Source: Chitinophaga polysaccharea (GTDB taxonomy: Bacteria; Bacteroidota; Bacteroidia; Chitinophagales; Chitinophagaceae). Taken from it: a stretch of 64,000 nt of DNA. Location of the stretch: NCBI RefSeq assembly GCF_007829335.1, contig NZ_VIWO01000003.1, positions 372,001 through 436,000 of the forward strand, written 5' to 3'. The position numbers and the translations under genes are program-made. This document shows positions 53,382 through 62,021 of the stretch, one piece after another (the first letter of the stretch is position 1; the number at the start of each line of letters is the position of its first letter). Under the pieces are notes generated by a model, which saw nothing but the letters and a program-made list of their open reading frames with translations, did no database searches and had not been told where the DNA came from.

Positions 53382-54146
53382 ATGGAAAAGAAAAAGATCA
53401 TCGAAGTAAACAACCTCGTAAAAAAATACGGGGAGTTTATGGCGGTAAAAGGAATCAGCTTTGAGGTGTATGAAGGCGAGATCTTTGGCCTGCTGGGCCC
53501 TAACGGCGCCGGAAAATCCACTACCCTGGAGATTATTGAAACCCTGCGCGATAAAACCGAGGGAAAGGTGATTGTAGGAGGATACGACCTCGACAAAGAC
53601 CCGAACGAAATCAAAAAAATTATTGGCGTACAACTGCAAAGTTCAGGATACTACCCGGGGCTGAACCTGGTAGAACTCATTGAGATGTTCGGAGGGTTGT
53701 ATAACCAGCCTGTAGAGCCCATGAAACTACTGGGAATGTTTAACCTGGAAGACAAGGCCAAGGCAAAGTTTAAAGAGCTCTCCGGTGGACAAAAGCAACG
53801 CTTTTCTATTGCCACCACCCTGATTAATAAGCCACAGATCATATTCCTCGACGAGCCTACCACCGGGTTAGACCCCCAGGCCAGGCGCAATCTCTGGGAT
53901 CTTATCCAACAGGTACGCAACCAGGGCACTACGGTAGTCATCACCACCCACTATATGGATGAGGCAGAATTCCTCTGCGATCGCTGCGCCATCGTTGACA
54001 GTGGCCGCATCATCGCCATCAATTCGCCGGATGCACTCATCGATAACCTGGTATCTTCCGGTTTCGAAAGAAGGAAAGAAGTGAAGAAAGCGAACCTCGA
54101 AGATGTATTTATTCATCTCACTGGTAAAGACCTCCGGGAGGAATAG
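53382..54146 (+). CDS. ABC transporter ATP-binding protein
   Basis: 254 residues. Walker A GPNGAGKST (39-47), signature LSGGQKQR (133-140), Walker B FLDEPTTGLDP (about 156-166) and the switch His in VVITTHYMDEAEF. The overall type is that of DrrA/CcmA-like export ATPases (ABC-2 class). The C-terminus ends in NLEDVFIHLTGKDLREE, typical of that class. No permease gene is adjacent, so the partner must be elsewhere, or permease genes were lost. The stop codon abuts the next ATG; GGGAGGA lies at its 3' end as ribosome site for that gene. Confidence 0.94.
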   Translation: MEKKKIIEVNNLVKKYGEFMAVKGISFEVYEGEIFGLLGPNGAGKSTTLEIIETLRDKTEGKVIVGGYDLDKDPNEIKKIIGVQLQSSGYYPGLNLVELIEMFGGLYNQPVEPMKLLGMFNLEDKAKAKFKELSGGQKQRFSIATTLINKPQIIFLDEPTTGLDPQARRNLWDLIQQVRNQGTTVVITTHYMDEAEFLCDRCAIVDSGRIIAINSPDALIDNLVSSGFERRKEVKKANLEDVFIHLTGKDLREE

Positions 54147-54677
54147 ATGATGGAAGCACTCAAATATCCAATTGGCCGCTTTGAGCCACTGCCGGCATAC
54201 ACACCCGCCATGTTGCAGGGCTTTATAAGAGATATTCACTACCTGCCACAGCTGATAGAAATTGCGGTACAACACCTCGACGAATACCAGCTGCAAACGC
54301 CCTATCGCCCGGAAGGATGGACGGTAGCACAGGTGGTACATCACCTGGCCGACAGCCATATGAATGGATATACCCGTATGAAGCTGGCCCTCACGGAAGA
54401 TAAGCCGGTGATCAAGCCATATGAGGAAGGCGCCTGGGCGCTATTGCCAGATGTAGCTGCTACCCCCATCAATGTTTCCATTACGCTGCTGCATGCCCTG
54501 CATACCCGCTGGACCAACCTCATGGAACGGCTGGAGGAGGCCGACTGGGAACGGACTTTTATACACCCGGCCAACGGTACCCAACATAATCTCAAAACAC
54601 ATGCGGCAAATTATGCCTGGCATGGAAAACACCATCTGGAGCATATTCTGCGCCTGAAAGAAAGGATGGATTGGTAA
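54147..54677 (+). CDS. DinB-fold metal-dependent hydrolase, BstA/YfiT-like
   Basis: 176 residues. N-terminal KYPIGRFEP and three metal-binding His positions: His in VVHHLADSHMN and two in AWHGKHHLEHI near the C-terminus, as in YfiT of Bacillus, a putative bacillithiol S-transferase of the DinB four-helix fold. Members act in thiol or xenobiotic handling, but the substrate here is inferred. Directly abuts the ABC ATPase gene (start 54147 after stop 54146) with a GGGAGGA ribosome site, so the two are co-translated. Confidence 0.88.
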   Translation: MMEALKYPIGRFEPLPAYTPAMLQGFIRDIHYLPQLIEIAVQHLDEYQLQTPYRPEGWTVAQVVHHLADSHMNGYTRMKLALTEDKPVIKPYEEGAWALLPDVAATPINVSITLLHALHTRWTNLMERLEEADWERTFIHPANGTQHNLKTHAANYAWHGKHHLEHILRLKERMDW

Positions 54678-54686
54678 CGTACAGAT

Positions 54687-55247
54687 ATGATGACTATGGA
54701 TTGGAAACTACTCTCTTCGAAATACCTGTTTAAAGACGCCTGGCTCACCGCCCGGGCAGATAAATGTGAAACCCCTCTGGGTAAAATTGTAGAGCCTTAT
54801 TATGTACTGGAATATAACAATTGGGTAAATGGCGTGGCCATCCGCGAAGATGGACAGGTGATCATGATCCGTCAATACCGCCATGGCATCGGCCAAACTT
54901 TGCTGGAAATCCCCGGAGGTACGATGGATCCTTCAGACCCTTCTCCTTTATTTGCGATGCAACGGGAAATGCTGGAAGAAACCGGGTATGAGTTCAAAGA
55001 ATGGGTAGAACTGGGTACCATTGCGCCTAATACCGCATCCAGCAACAATTACACCTATATGTTCCTGGCCACCGGCGGGGTAAAAGTACAGGAACAGCAG
55101 CTGGACCACAATGAAGAAATAGAAGTGGTGACAATGCCTATTGGTGAGCTGCAGCAACTCCTGCTCGACAACAAAATAGTACACAGCCTGCATACTACCT
55201 GTATCTTCTATGCGCTGCTGCACCTGGGTAAAATGGGCATGAAGTAA
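54687..55247 (+). CDS. NUDIX hydrolase (ADP-ribose pyrophosphatase-like)
   Basis: 186 residues. The catalytic half of the Nudix box is intact (REMLEETGYEF), but the N-terminal half reads GGTMDPSDPSPLFAMQ, lacking the usual Glu after GG-x-x-x-x and with one extra residue. Flanking segments EPYYVLEYNNWVN and GVAIREDGQVIMIRQYRHG are typical of ADP-ribose or nucleotide-sugar pyrophosphatases. Substrate is inferred. Third gene of the ABC/BstA/NUDIX cluster; its TAA lies two bases from the stop codon of the convergent folC gene. Confidence 0.88.
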   Translation: MMTMDWKLLSSKYLFKDAWLTARADKCETPLGKIVEPYYVLEYNNWVNGVAIREDGQVIMIRQYRHGIGQTLLEIPGGTMDPSDPSPLFAMQREMLEETGYEFKEWVELGTIAPNTASSNNYTYMFLATGGVKVQEQQLDHNEEIEVVTMPIGELQQLLLDNKIVHSLHTTCIFYALLHLGKMGMK

Positions 55248-55249
55248 TG

Positions 55250-56539
55250 TTACATCACTTCTGCCACTACAAAAAAGCTTCCGCAAACCAATATCATATC
55301 ATCCGGCTTGGCATGTTGCCGTGCTGCCTGTAAGGCTGCCTGCGCAGAAGGGTAGGCATGACCCTGTAAGCCGGCTGCAGCGCCCATTTCCGCCAGTGCT
55401 ACTTCGTCCAGTGCACGGGGAATCTGCGCCTTGCAGAAATAGTAATGAGCGGTACCTGGAAACAAAGGCAGTACCTTTTCTACTTCCTTGTCCTTTACAA
55501 ACCCCACTACAATATGTAATTGCTGGTAATTGACATGCCCTAACTGTTCCACAATTTCGTTTATGCCAGCTTCATTATGACCTACGTCCAATACCGTCAG
55601 CGGATGTTGTTGAATAACATCCCAGCGCCCTCTTAAGCCGGTAAGTTTCTTTACATGGGAAAGTGCGGTGCCAACATGTTCCCATGTAATATGCCAGCCT
55701 TGTTGTTGCAATAACTTCACGGCCGACAAAACGCCCATCACATTTTTTTCCTGGTATTGGCCATTCAGGTCGAGCTGAAACTTCCGCATTTGCTGCTGTT
55801 GCCGGTCCATCAGCATCAGGTTGAGGTGATGGCCTTCAATAGCGCTGGAAGACTCCATCCATTCCTGGTCGGCAAAGTGAATAGGGGCTTGTTTTGATTG
55901 TGCAGTATTAATAAATACTTCCTGTACTTCAGGCTGGGTTTCACTGATTACAACGGGTACACCCTGCTTTATAATGCCTGCTTTCTCCGCCGCAATTTCC
56001 GGGAGAGTATCTCCCAGCATATTTTTATGATCATAGCTGATATTGGTAATCAGCGACAGTTCCGGTGTGATCACGTTGGTACTGTCCAACCGCCCGCCAA
56101 GGCCCACTTCGATAATGGCGATATCCACCGCTTCCTGTTTAAAATATTGAAAAGCCATGGCAACCGTCAGCTCAAAAAAGGAGGGCGCAATATCGGTAAT
56201 ATGCGTATGCATGTCTTCTGTAAAACGCACTACAAACTCTTCTGGTACCATGGCGCCATTAATGCGGATACGCTCCCTGAAGTCCAGTAAATGGGGAGAA
56301 GTATACAATCCTGTTTTATAGCCCGCCTGTTGAAAGATCGCTGCCAGCATATGACTGGTAGAGCCTTTCCCGTTGGTGCCGGCTACATGTATGGTTTTGA
56401 AGGTGTGTTGTGGCTGTTGAAGTTGCTCCAATAACGCCAGGGTGTTGTGTAAATCCGTTTTAAAAGCACTGGCGCCCACTCTGGTAAACATGGGCAGCTG
56501 CGCATATAGATAATCCAGCGTTTCTTTATAAGAGGCCAT
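55250..56539 (-). CDS. folC: bifunctional dihydrofolate/folylpolyglutamate synthase
   Basis: 429 residues. Adds glutamate to dihydropteroate and to folates. P-loop GTNGKGST (about 54-61), then ATP/Mg segments EVGLGGRLDSTNVI and YDHKNMLGDTLPEIAAEKAGII, and the C-terminal DVGHNEAGI. The frame continues upstream, but the ATG at 56537-56539 (MASYKETLDYLYAQLP) gives the normal start and lies one base after the stop of the upstream gene. Confidence 0.96.
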   Translation of the reverse strand: MASYKETLDYLYAQLPMFTRVGASAFKTDLHNTLALLEQLQQPQHTFKTIHVAGTNGKGSTSHMLAAIFQQAGYKTGLYTSPHLLDFRERIRINGAMVPEEFVVRFTEDMHTHITDIAPSFFELTVAMAFQYFKQEAVDIAIIEVGLGGRLDSTNVITPELSLITNISYDHKNMLGDTLPEIAAEKAGIIKQGVPVVISETQPEVQEVFINTAQSKQAPIHFADQEWMESSSAIEGHHLNLMLMDRQQQQMRKFQLDLNGQYQEKNVMGVLSAVKLLQQQGWHITWEHVGTALSHVKKLTGLRGRWDVIQQHPLTVLDVGHNEAGINEIVEQLGHVNYQQLHIVVGFVKDKEVEKVLPLFPGTAHYYFCKAQIPRALDEVALAEMGAAAGLQGHAYPSAQAALQAARQHAKPDDMILVCGSFFVVAEVM

Positions 56540-56540
56540 A

Positions 56541-58016
56541 TTAATTATTATTAACCGGGCAGCCAACCTGGCGCTTGCGCATCTGGAAGATGCCTCCACC
56601 ATTGCCATCGCCCCGTTTAAACATGCTTGAGTTTAAACGCAAAGCTACGAAAGCCTGTCCATGATCGATATGCTTTTCAAGCAGGTTCGTAAAAATTGTG
56701 CCTGAGCCAACTACCAGGGGGCCGATGCGAATGGCCGCGCCTACATCTGCCTGGCCATTGTGATTAATGGTGAATGGGAGGTAAGCACCAAACAGGTAGC
56801 TTTCATACCTGGGCGTAATATTAAATTGGGTAAGCGCATAAGTTTTGGTAATGTCGCGTTGTCCCGCTGTAAGGGCTATCACCGCTTGTGCGCTCACAAA
56901 GAAACGGCCATCTATATTGTAATCGCCCATTAAATTGAGCGCAGTAGGTAAGGTCATGTTGAAGGTAGAATCAGTTGGCAGCGGCGTAAAGTAGTTATTC
57001 AGCCGCCGGGCATATTGTTGCAAACTTTCATTCTTCTTATACTGCAAATCATTGGGCACTACATGGTCTTTTACCAGGCTCAAATCGGTGTTGATAGCGC
57101 CCTTATTATATTTAATACGACCAATATCTGTAATGGAAACGCCAATACGAAATTGATAGTCATCCACATCGGAGCCTTCGTATTCGCCGAAGCCGCCATT
57201 ATCCGGGCGATACTCGTATATCACGCCGATATCGGCGCCAATTCCAGCATTTTGAAACAGGTGCAGGTTTTTTTGTGCAGGTGATTGCCAGTCGTCCAGC
57301 TCTTTATTATAACCGTAGTACATGGTACCACTGGTAATGGTGCCATCATGGGTATTGTTTAACTGGAAGTCTACATTTTTTACCGCTGCGTACCCGGCGG
57401 CCACACCGCTCAGCAGTTTCAGGGTAACACCCGCTTTCCAGCGTCCTGAATAGGTTTCCTTGATCACCCGTGCATAACTGAGTCCCAATTCATGCCAGAT
57501 GTGAGAAGACACGCCTACCTGCGGAATACTCAGACTTTTATCTACGAATGCCGGATTGGGGAAATTGACACCGAAAAAATTAGCAATAGGCGTAGTTACA
57601 TTGCCGCCGTTGCTGCTGCTGCGCATACGCCATACGAAGGAAACAGATTGCTTTTCATCAATTTTGTAAAGTACGGAAGGCAATACCACTTCTGCCATCT
57701 CCCAGCCATTCTGCTTTCGGTTGGCGCCCTCGTCAAGGAAGTAATCTCTACCCAGCCGGAAGGTATCAGGCATATGGAACAAGACTGATTTGGGCACACT
57801 CGCGTAGGTATTGCCCGCATTTACATCGACGCCAACAATATTTACATCCCATTTGTAGCGATAGCCCGCCGCACTGGCGGGGTTGGACAGAACGCCGTGA
57901 ACACCGGCGTAAGTGCTGTTATTATATCCCGGAAATGTTTGCGCAATAGTAGTAGCGGGCAGCAATAATAGCAATGCTGCGGCTCGGAAAAAGATACGGT
58001 TAAGTTTTTCAATCAT
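56541..58016 (-). CDS. DUF5723-like outer-membrane protein
   Basis: 491 residues from the ATG at 58014-58016. Signal peptide (AAALLLLLPATTIAQ). The N-terminus TFPGYNNSTYAGVHGVLSNPASAAG and repeated beta strands across the whole length resemble DUF5723-type porin/FadL-like barrels of Bacteroidota, of unknown function. It lies one base upstream of folC on the same strand and 164 bases downstream of the TonB-like gene. Predicted to sit in the outer membrane. Confidence 0.8.
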   Translation of the reverse strand: MIEKLNRIFFRAAALLLLLPATTIAQTFPGYNNSTYAGVHGVLSNPASAAGYRYKWDVNIVGVDVNAGNTYASVPKSVLFHMPDTFRLGRDYFLDEGANRKQNGWEMAEVVLPSVLYKIDEKQSVSFVWRMRSSSNGGNVTTPIANFFGVNFPNPAFVDKSLSIPQVGVSSHIWHELGLSYARVIKETYSGRWKAGVTLKLLSGVAAGYAAVKNVDFQLNNTHDGTITSGTMYYGYNKELDDWQSPAQKNLHLFQNAGIGADIGVIYEYRPDNGGFGEYEGSDVDDYQFRIGVSITDIGRIKYNKGAINTDLSLVKDHVVPNDLQYKKNESLQQYARRLNNYFTPLPTDSTFNMTLPTALNLMGDYNIDGRFFVSAQAVIALTAGQRDITKTYALTQFNITPRYESYLFGAYLPFTINHNGQADVGAAIRIGPLVVGSGTIFTNLLEKHIDHGQAFVALRLNSSMFKRGDGNGGGIFQMRKRQVGCPVNNN

Positions 58017-58180
58017 CGTTGGCGATAAAAAATAGGTTTCTCGAAAACACACACAAACTTTGCGCATATTGATGTTTATAGTCATAGGTAGAGATGTAGG
58101 AGCCGGTGAATACGTATTTTTTGCAATCAGACTTACCAGTCCTGCAAATGAATAAGGGTATCCGGTGTCATTATTACAGA

Positions 58181-59071
58181 TTATTCAGCTTTGAAATAGA
58201 AGCGTATAGTGCCAAATTGCTCTTCTGGCGCATCCGGATTGGCATTATACTTTAGTTGTCCGCTTCTCGCGGCCTTCCTGGCAATCTCGATCAGTTGCGG
58301 GTTGCTGATGGTAGACCCCTTCATACTAAAAGTGGCAGATGTCACATTTCCTTGTTGGTCTACTTTTATATTGATGGCTACATAGCCTGTTTCAGTGCCG
58401 TCGTAGGTTACTTGTGGCCTTCCGATGAGGCTTCTGCCGTTCAGGTGAAAATCTGAACGACCACCGCCGAGGCCACCGCCCGTATAGCCGCCGCCGTTGG
58501 GGTTACCTCCCAGTTGGCCGCGATCGCCGGGCTTGCCCGTATTACCTTCCCCGGTTGCATTATTAGACCCGTTGGCTCCATTACCGCTATTGGCGCTATT
58601 ACCAGTACCACCGGAAAATACCGCTTTGGGTTTAGGCGCCGGAGGCGCAGGTTTGGGAGGTGCTTCTGTAGGTTTCTTAACGGGCTTGGTAACCGGTTTG
58701 GGCTCTAATTTTTTAGGAATTTCTTTCGGTTTCTCTACCGGCTTTTCCGGCTTCTTGATTTCCGGCGCCTCTTCTTCATCCTGGGTAGCAATATCTTGTT
58801 GAGGTTCGCTGTTATCTTTGACGGCAGTGGCCGGGCTCTCTGCCGGGGCAGGTTCCGCTGCCGCAGCGCTGGGAGGATTAGGATTCATGGGCTGTACATC
58901 TCCCATACCGTCATCGGAGGTGCCGAGGTTGACTTCCATGCCCAGGTCCTGGTCTGGCAACGGGGGAGGTGCTGAAAAGCCGGTAAATATGAGCGCTACT
59001 AACAGCAACGCATGAACGCCGATAGTAACCCCTAATGCCTGAATATTTTTTTTACCGTTTTTATCCTCCAT
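58181..59071 (-). CDS. TonB-like energy transducer
   Basis: 296 residues. One N-terminal transmembrane helix (about 13-32), a long Pro/Glu/Lys-rich periplasmic spacer (about 75-150, many PKP/KPxEKP repeats), a Gly/Asn-rich stretch (about 155-200), and a TonB C-terminal domain (about 205-296, YVAINIKVDQQGNVTSATFS and GTIRFYFKAE). It should carry energy from an ExbB-ExbD motor to outer-membrane receptors. No exbB/exbD are adjacent, unlike the usual exbB-exbD-tonB order. Confidence 0.88.
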   Translation of the reverse strand: MEDKNGKKNIQALGVTIGVHALLLVALIFTGFSAPPPLPDQDLGMEVNLGTSDDGMGDVQPMNPNPPSAAAAEPAPAESPATAVKDNSEPQQDIATQDEEEAPEIKKPEKPVEKPKEIPKKLEPKPVTKPVKKPTEAPPKPAPPAPKPKAVFSGGTGNSANSGNGANGSNNATGEGNTGKPGDRGQLGGNPNGGGYTGGGLGGGRSDFHLNGRSLIGRPQVTYDGTETGYVAINIKVDQQGNVTSATFSMKGSTISNPQLIEIARKAARSGQLKYNANPDAPEEQFGTIRFYFKAE

Positions 59072-59099
59072 GATAACCTTATTGAGCGCCTGTTTAGAC

Positions 59100-59107
59100 C
59101 AAAGTTA
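59100..59107 (-). promoter_or_regulatory. -7 element of the tonB-like gene promoter
   Basis: On the minus strand TAACTTTG (59107-59100) is a perfect -7 match, 28 bases upstream of the ATG. No good TTTG stands 19-21 bases further up, so the -33 element is weak or missing. Confidence 0.45.
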
Positions 59108-59213
59108 ATCTTTTGCGCCAGAAAAAATAATCACTATCCAAAAGATGAATTCCGGATCTTTACAAAAACTATGCTGTTAATCCTGTTTTTGCTATTTATT
59201 TGAGTCAATTTTT

Positions 59214-60452
59214 ATGAACCTTATAAAACAAACCGTTCGACTTTATCAAAACGCCTATACTGGTCTTTCCCCCGCCACCTGGTGGTTATCGCTCGTGCTG
59301 CTGATTAACCGGAGCGGAGCGATGGTAATTCCGTTTATGACCGTTTACCTTACCCAACACCTGCACTTCAGCATTGCCCAGGCAGGGCTGGTAATGGCCT
59401 GCTTTGGTACTGGCGCTATTGTAGGCGCATTGCTGGGCGGATGGCTGTCAGATAAAATAGGTTTCTACCAGGTACAATTCTGGAGTTTGTTCTCTAACGG
59501 ATTATTGTTCGTTTTATTGGGACAAATGCGCACGTTTGAACAAATTTGTATCTGTGTATTTGTGATGAGCTCTGTAGGTGATGCCTTCCGGCCCGCCAAC
59601 AGTATTGCCATTGCGGCCTATAGCGCGCCCGAAAACCGGACCCGTTCCTATGCGCTCAACCGATTGGCCGTTAACCTTGGATGGTCAGTAGGCCCAGCCA
59701 TAGGAGGTATATTGGCCAGTTTCAATTACCACCTGCTTTTTTATGTAGATGGAGGCACCTGTATGGTGGCGGCCCTCCTGATGCGTATTTTCCTTCCCCC
59801 TGTTCCGGCGCCGCCCAAAGCAATAAAGGCTGCTGTGAAGCCGGAAGATAAAGTATGGAAAGACCATATTTACCTCTGGTTCCTGTTTTTCGCTACGCTC
59901 AGCGCCATTTGTATGTTCCAGTTCACCAGCATGGTACCCCTGTACTATAAAGAAATCATACACATGGAAGAGTGGGCCATCGGACTTACTATGTCGCTCA
60001 ATGGCATTATGATCGCTGTGTTGGAAATGGTGATGGTATACCGGCTGGAAGGGACGAAGCCCAACCTGGTGTTTATAGCGCGGGGCGCAGTGATGGTATG
60101 TACCGCTTACCTGTTATTGTCGGTAATGCCTCCTTTCTGGGCCCTCGCCGCCGTATTTATGATGGTCATCACTTTTGGGGAAATGTTCTGTCTCCCGTTT
60201 ATGAATAGCTTCTGGATTGCCCGGAGCCGCGATCATAACCGCGGTCAATATGCAGCGCTTTATACTATTTCCTATTCTCTCGCCAATATTGTGTCGCCTA
60301 CTACAGGGGCCTTTGTGGTACAACATCTTGGATTTAAGCCCTGGTGGGCTATTACAGCGCTGGGGTCTTTACTGGCCGGTGGAGGATTTCTCTGGGTGCA
60401 AAAAAAGCTGGGAGTAGAAAAAACAGTACCTGCATCCGGCGCCGCCGTATAA
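59214..60452 (+). CDS. MFS transporter
   Basis: 412 residues with 12 predicted transmembrane helices. The loop between helices 2 and 3 shows the MFS signature GGWLSDKIGFYQ; the central cytoplasmic loop (about 195-215) is short and basic. Type and length match drug/small-molecule exporters of the DHA1 kind, but substrate is unknown. Inner membrane. Divergent from the TonB-like gene and with no visible operon partner. Confidence 0.92.
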   Translation: MNLIKQTVRLYQNAYTGLSPATWWLSLVLLINRSGAMVIPFMTVYLTQHLHFSIAQAGLVMACFGTGAIVGALLGGWLSDKIGFYQVQFWSLFSNGLLFVLLGQMRTFEQICICVFVMSSVGDAFRPANSIAIAAYSAPENRTRSYALNRLAVNLGWSVGPAIGGILASFNYHLLFYVDGGTCMVAALLMRIFLPPVPAPPKAIKAAVKPEDKVWKDHIYLWFLFFATLSAICMFQFTSMVPLYYKEIIHMEEWAIGLTMSLNGIMIAVLEMVMVYRLEGTKPNLVFIARGAVMVCTAYLLLSVMPPFWALAAVFMMVITFGEMFCLPFMNSFWIARSRDHNRGQYAALYTISYSLANIVSPTTGAFVVQHLGFKPWWAITALGSLLAGGGFLWVQKKLGVEKTVPASGAAV

Positions 60453-60478
60453 AGCGGAGACGGATACAGGCAGCTATT

Positions 60479-60904
60479 TTATAAACACTGATAATTGGTA
60501 ATATTGATATCAAATGGAGTAAGACATTCAGCGGCATAAAATGAAAGCGTAGCGACTTTATTGACCGCCGGCGCGCAAAGATCATTGAGCCCTACATACA
60601 CCCCCTGAGCTGGCACACTGGAAAACCATACTTTGATAACATAATCGCCATTCCCCATTTGAGGAAATACATAAGGGAAGGTCGGATTAGCAACTATTAC
60701 CGAGGCGCCAGTAGGCACGAATGTTAGCTGCATGCTCGATACTGTTGCAGATGCCTGCTTATAAACAGTAATAATTGGACTACATCTCTTAGCTTTTGTA
60801 TGGCTGCCCTTCTTCTCTTTTTTGGGCGTAGCCCCAGGTAAACTAAAACTACTGGCGGTCAGTAATAACAGGAAAAGCGCTGATAAAAAGGAATGCTTCT
60901 TCAT
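60479..60904 (-). CDS. small secreted protein, function unknown
   Basis: 141 residues from the ATG at 60902-60904 (the frame opens nine codons earlier). Signal peptide (FLSALFLLLLTASSFSLPG), a basic linker (KKEKKGSHTKAKR), then a predicted beta-sandwich with four Cys (RCSPII, DLCAPA, AECLTP, NYQCL) that could form two disulphides. Convergent with the MFS gene; 26 bases separate the stops. No family recognised. Confidence 0.65.
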   Translation of the reverse strand: MKKHSFLSALFLLLLTASSFSLPGATPKKEKKGSHTKAKRCSPIITVYKQASATVSSMQLTFVPTGASVIVANPTFPYVFPQMGNGDYVIKVWFSSVPAQGVYVGLNDLCAPAVNKVATLSFYAAECLTPFDINITNYQCL

Positions 60905-61018
60905 GTGGGTTATATTTTTTAGATGAAACAATGCTTTAATTTAAGTAATTCCCGCTTCGTTACATATTAGAAATTCATCATGAGAAGTAGGTGTTAATGA
61001 CCCAATATTGTTCAACAC

Positions 61019-61051
61019 TTTACAATTATTGTCTTCAAATCGGTAATTTTG
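61019..61051 (+). promoter_or_regulatory. probable promoter of the AraC-type regulator
   Basis: TTTA (61019-61022), 21-base spacer, TAATTTTG (61044-61051): exact -7 element with a one-base-off -33 element. The ATG at 61076 lies 24 bases downstream. Confidence 0.5.
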
Positions 61052-61075
61052 CAGAAAAACTAGTAAAATTGGTTA

Positions 61076-61963
61076 ATGAAAGTCATTCAATTCACGGTCC
61101 CCGTTGCTGAAGAAGGAGCGGTGGTCATACAGGAAGACATTTTACCCTACTTTTATAACTACCTGCACCGGCACAAAGAGGCCCAGGTAACCCTCATCAT
61201 CAAAGGGGAGGGGACGCTGATTGCAGGTAATTATACCCAGCCATTCCGGGCAGGGGAGATTTATGTGATTGGCGCTAACCAACCGCATATGTTTAAAGGG
61301 GATGCCCGCTATTTTGAAAATTTACAGGAGAAGAATATCCACGCCATCCATATCTTCTTCGATCATGAACATGCGTTGCAGGGATTATTTTCCCTGAAGG
61401 AAATGGACAGCGTCCGGAAATTTCTGCAACTGACGGCTAACAGCCTGCAGCTACCTGCCATACACGAGGAAAAGATGAAAGCGGAAATTTTAAAGATTTC
61501 CCGCCTTTCCGGTGCTGAGCGACTCCTGGCATTTGTAGGCATGCTGGTGTATTTTTCCAAACAGGTGAAAGACTGGAAATCGCTATCCACCGGCTTTTCC
61601 CGCCATTCCTACAGCGAATCGGAAGGCCTGCGCATGAATGATATCTACCAGTACACGCTGGAACATTATGCAGAAAATATCTCTCTGAGCCAGATTGCGG
61701 GAGTAGCACATCTTACAACGTATGCATTCTGCAAATACTTTAAGAAACATACCCGCAAAACCTACCTCGAGTTCCTGAATGAAATCAGGATCAATGTAGC
61801 TTGTAAGAAAATTATTAACGGCGATTTCGATAGTATTGCTGCAGTGGCCTATGCTACAGGGTACAACAATCCTATTACTTTTAACCGGGTGTTCCGAAAG
61901 GTGACGGGGATGTCGCCTTCTGCCTATGCCAGACAATATCGCTTTGAAGAGGTGGCGGAATAA
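61076..61963 (+). CDS. AraC-family transcriptional regulator with cupin sensor
   Basis: 295 residues. N-terminal cupin-like ligand domain (about 25-95, LIIKGEGTLIAGN and GEIYVIGANQPHMF), and a C-terminal AraC DNA-binding domain with two helix-turn-helices (about 195-290: SLSQIAGVAHLTTYAFCKYF and SIAAVAYATGYNNPITFNRV, then RKVTGMSPSAYAR). Likely responds to a sugar or small molecule; target genes are unknown. Convergent with the radical SAM gene. Confidence 0.92.
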   Translation: MKVIQFTVPVAEEGAVVIQEDILPYFYNYLHRHKEAQVTLIIKGEGTLIAGNYTQPFRAGEIYVIGANQPHMFKGDARYFENLQEKNIHAIHIFFDHEHALQGLFSLKEMDSVRKFLQLTANSLQLPAIHEEKMKAEILKISRLSGAERLLAFVGMLVYFSKQVKDWKSLSTGFSRHSYSESEGLRMNDIYQYTLEHYAENISLSQIAGVAHLTTYAFCKYFKKHTRKTYLEFLNEIRINVACKKIINGDFDSIAAVAYATGYNNPITFNRVFRKVTGMSPSAYARQYRFEEVAE

Positions 61964-61968
61964 AAATA

Positions 61969-62013
61969 GCCTTTGGCAATTGACCGGAAACAACCGGGAA
62001 AACTACCAAAGGC
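61969..62013 (-). terminator. terminator of the radical SAM gene, between convergent genes
   Basis: GCCTTTGG (61969-61976) pairs with CCAAAGGC (62006-62013), with an inner CCGG/CCGG. On the minus strand it is followed by TATTTTTATT, so it would end transcription of the radical SAM gene. Confidence 0.6.
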
Positions 62014-62021
62014 CGTATCAA

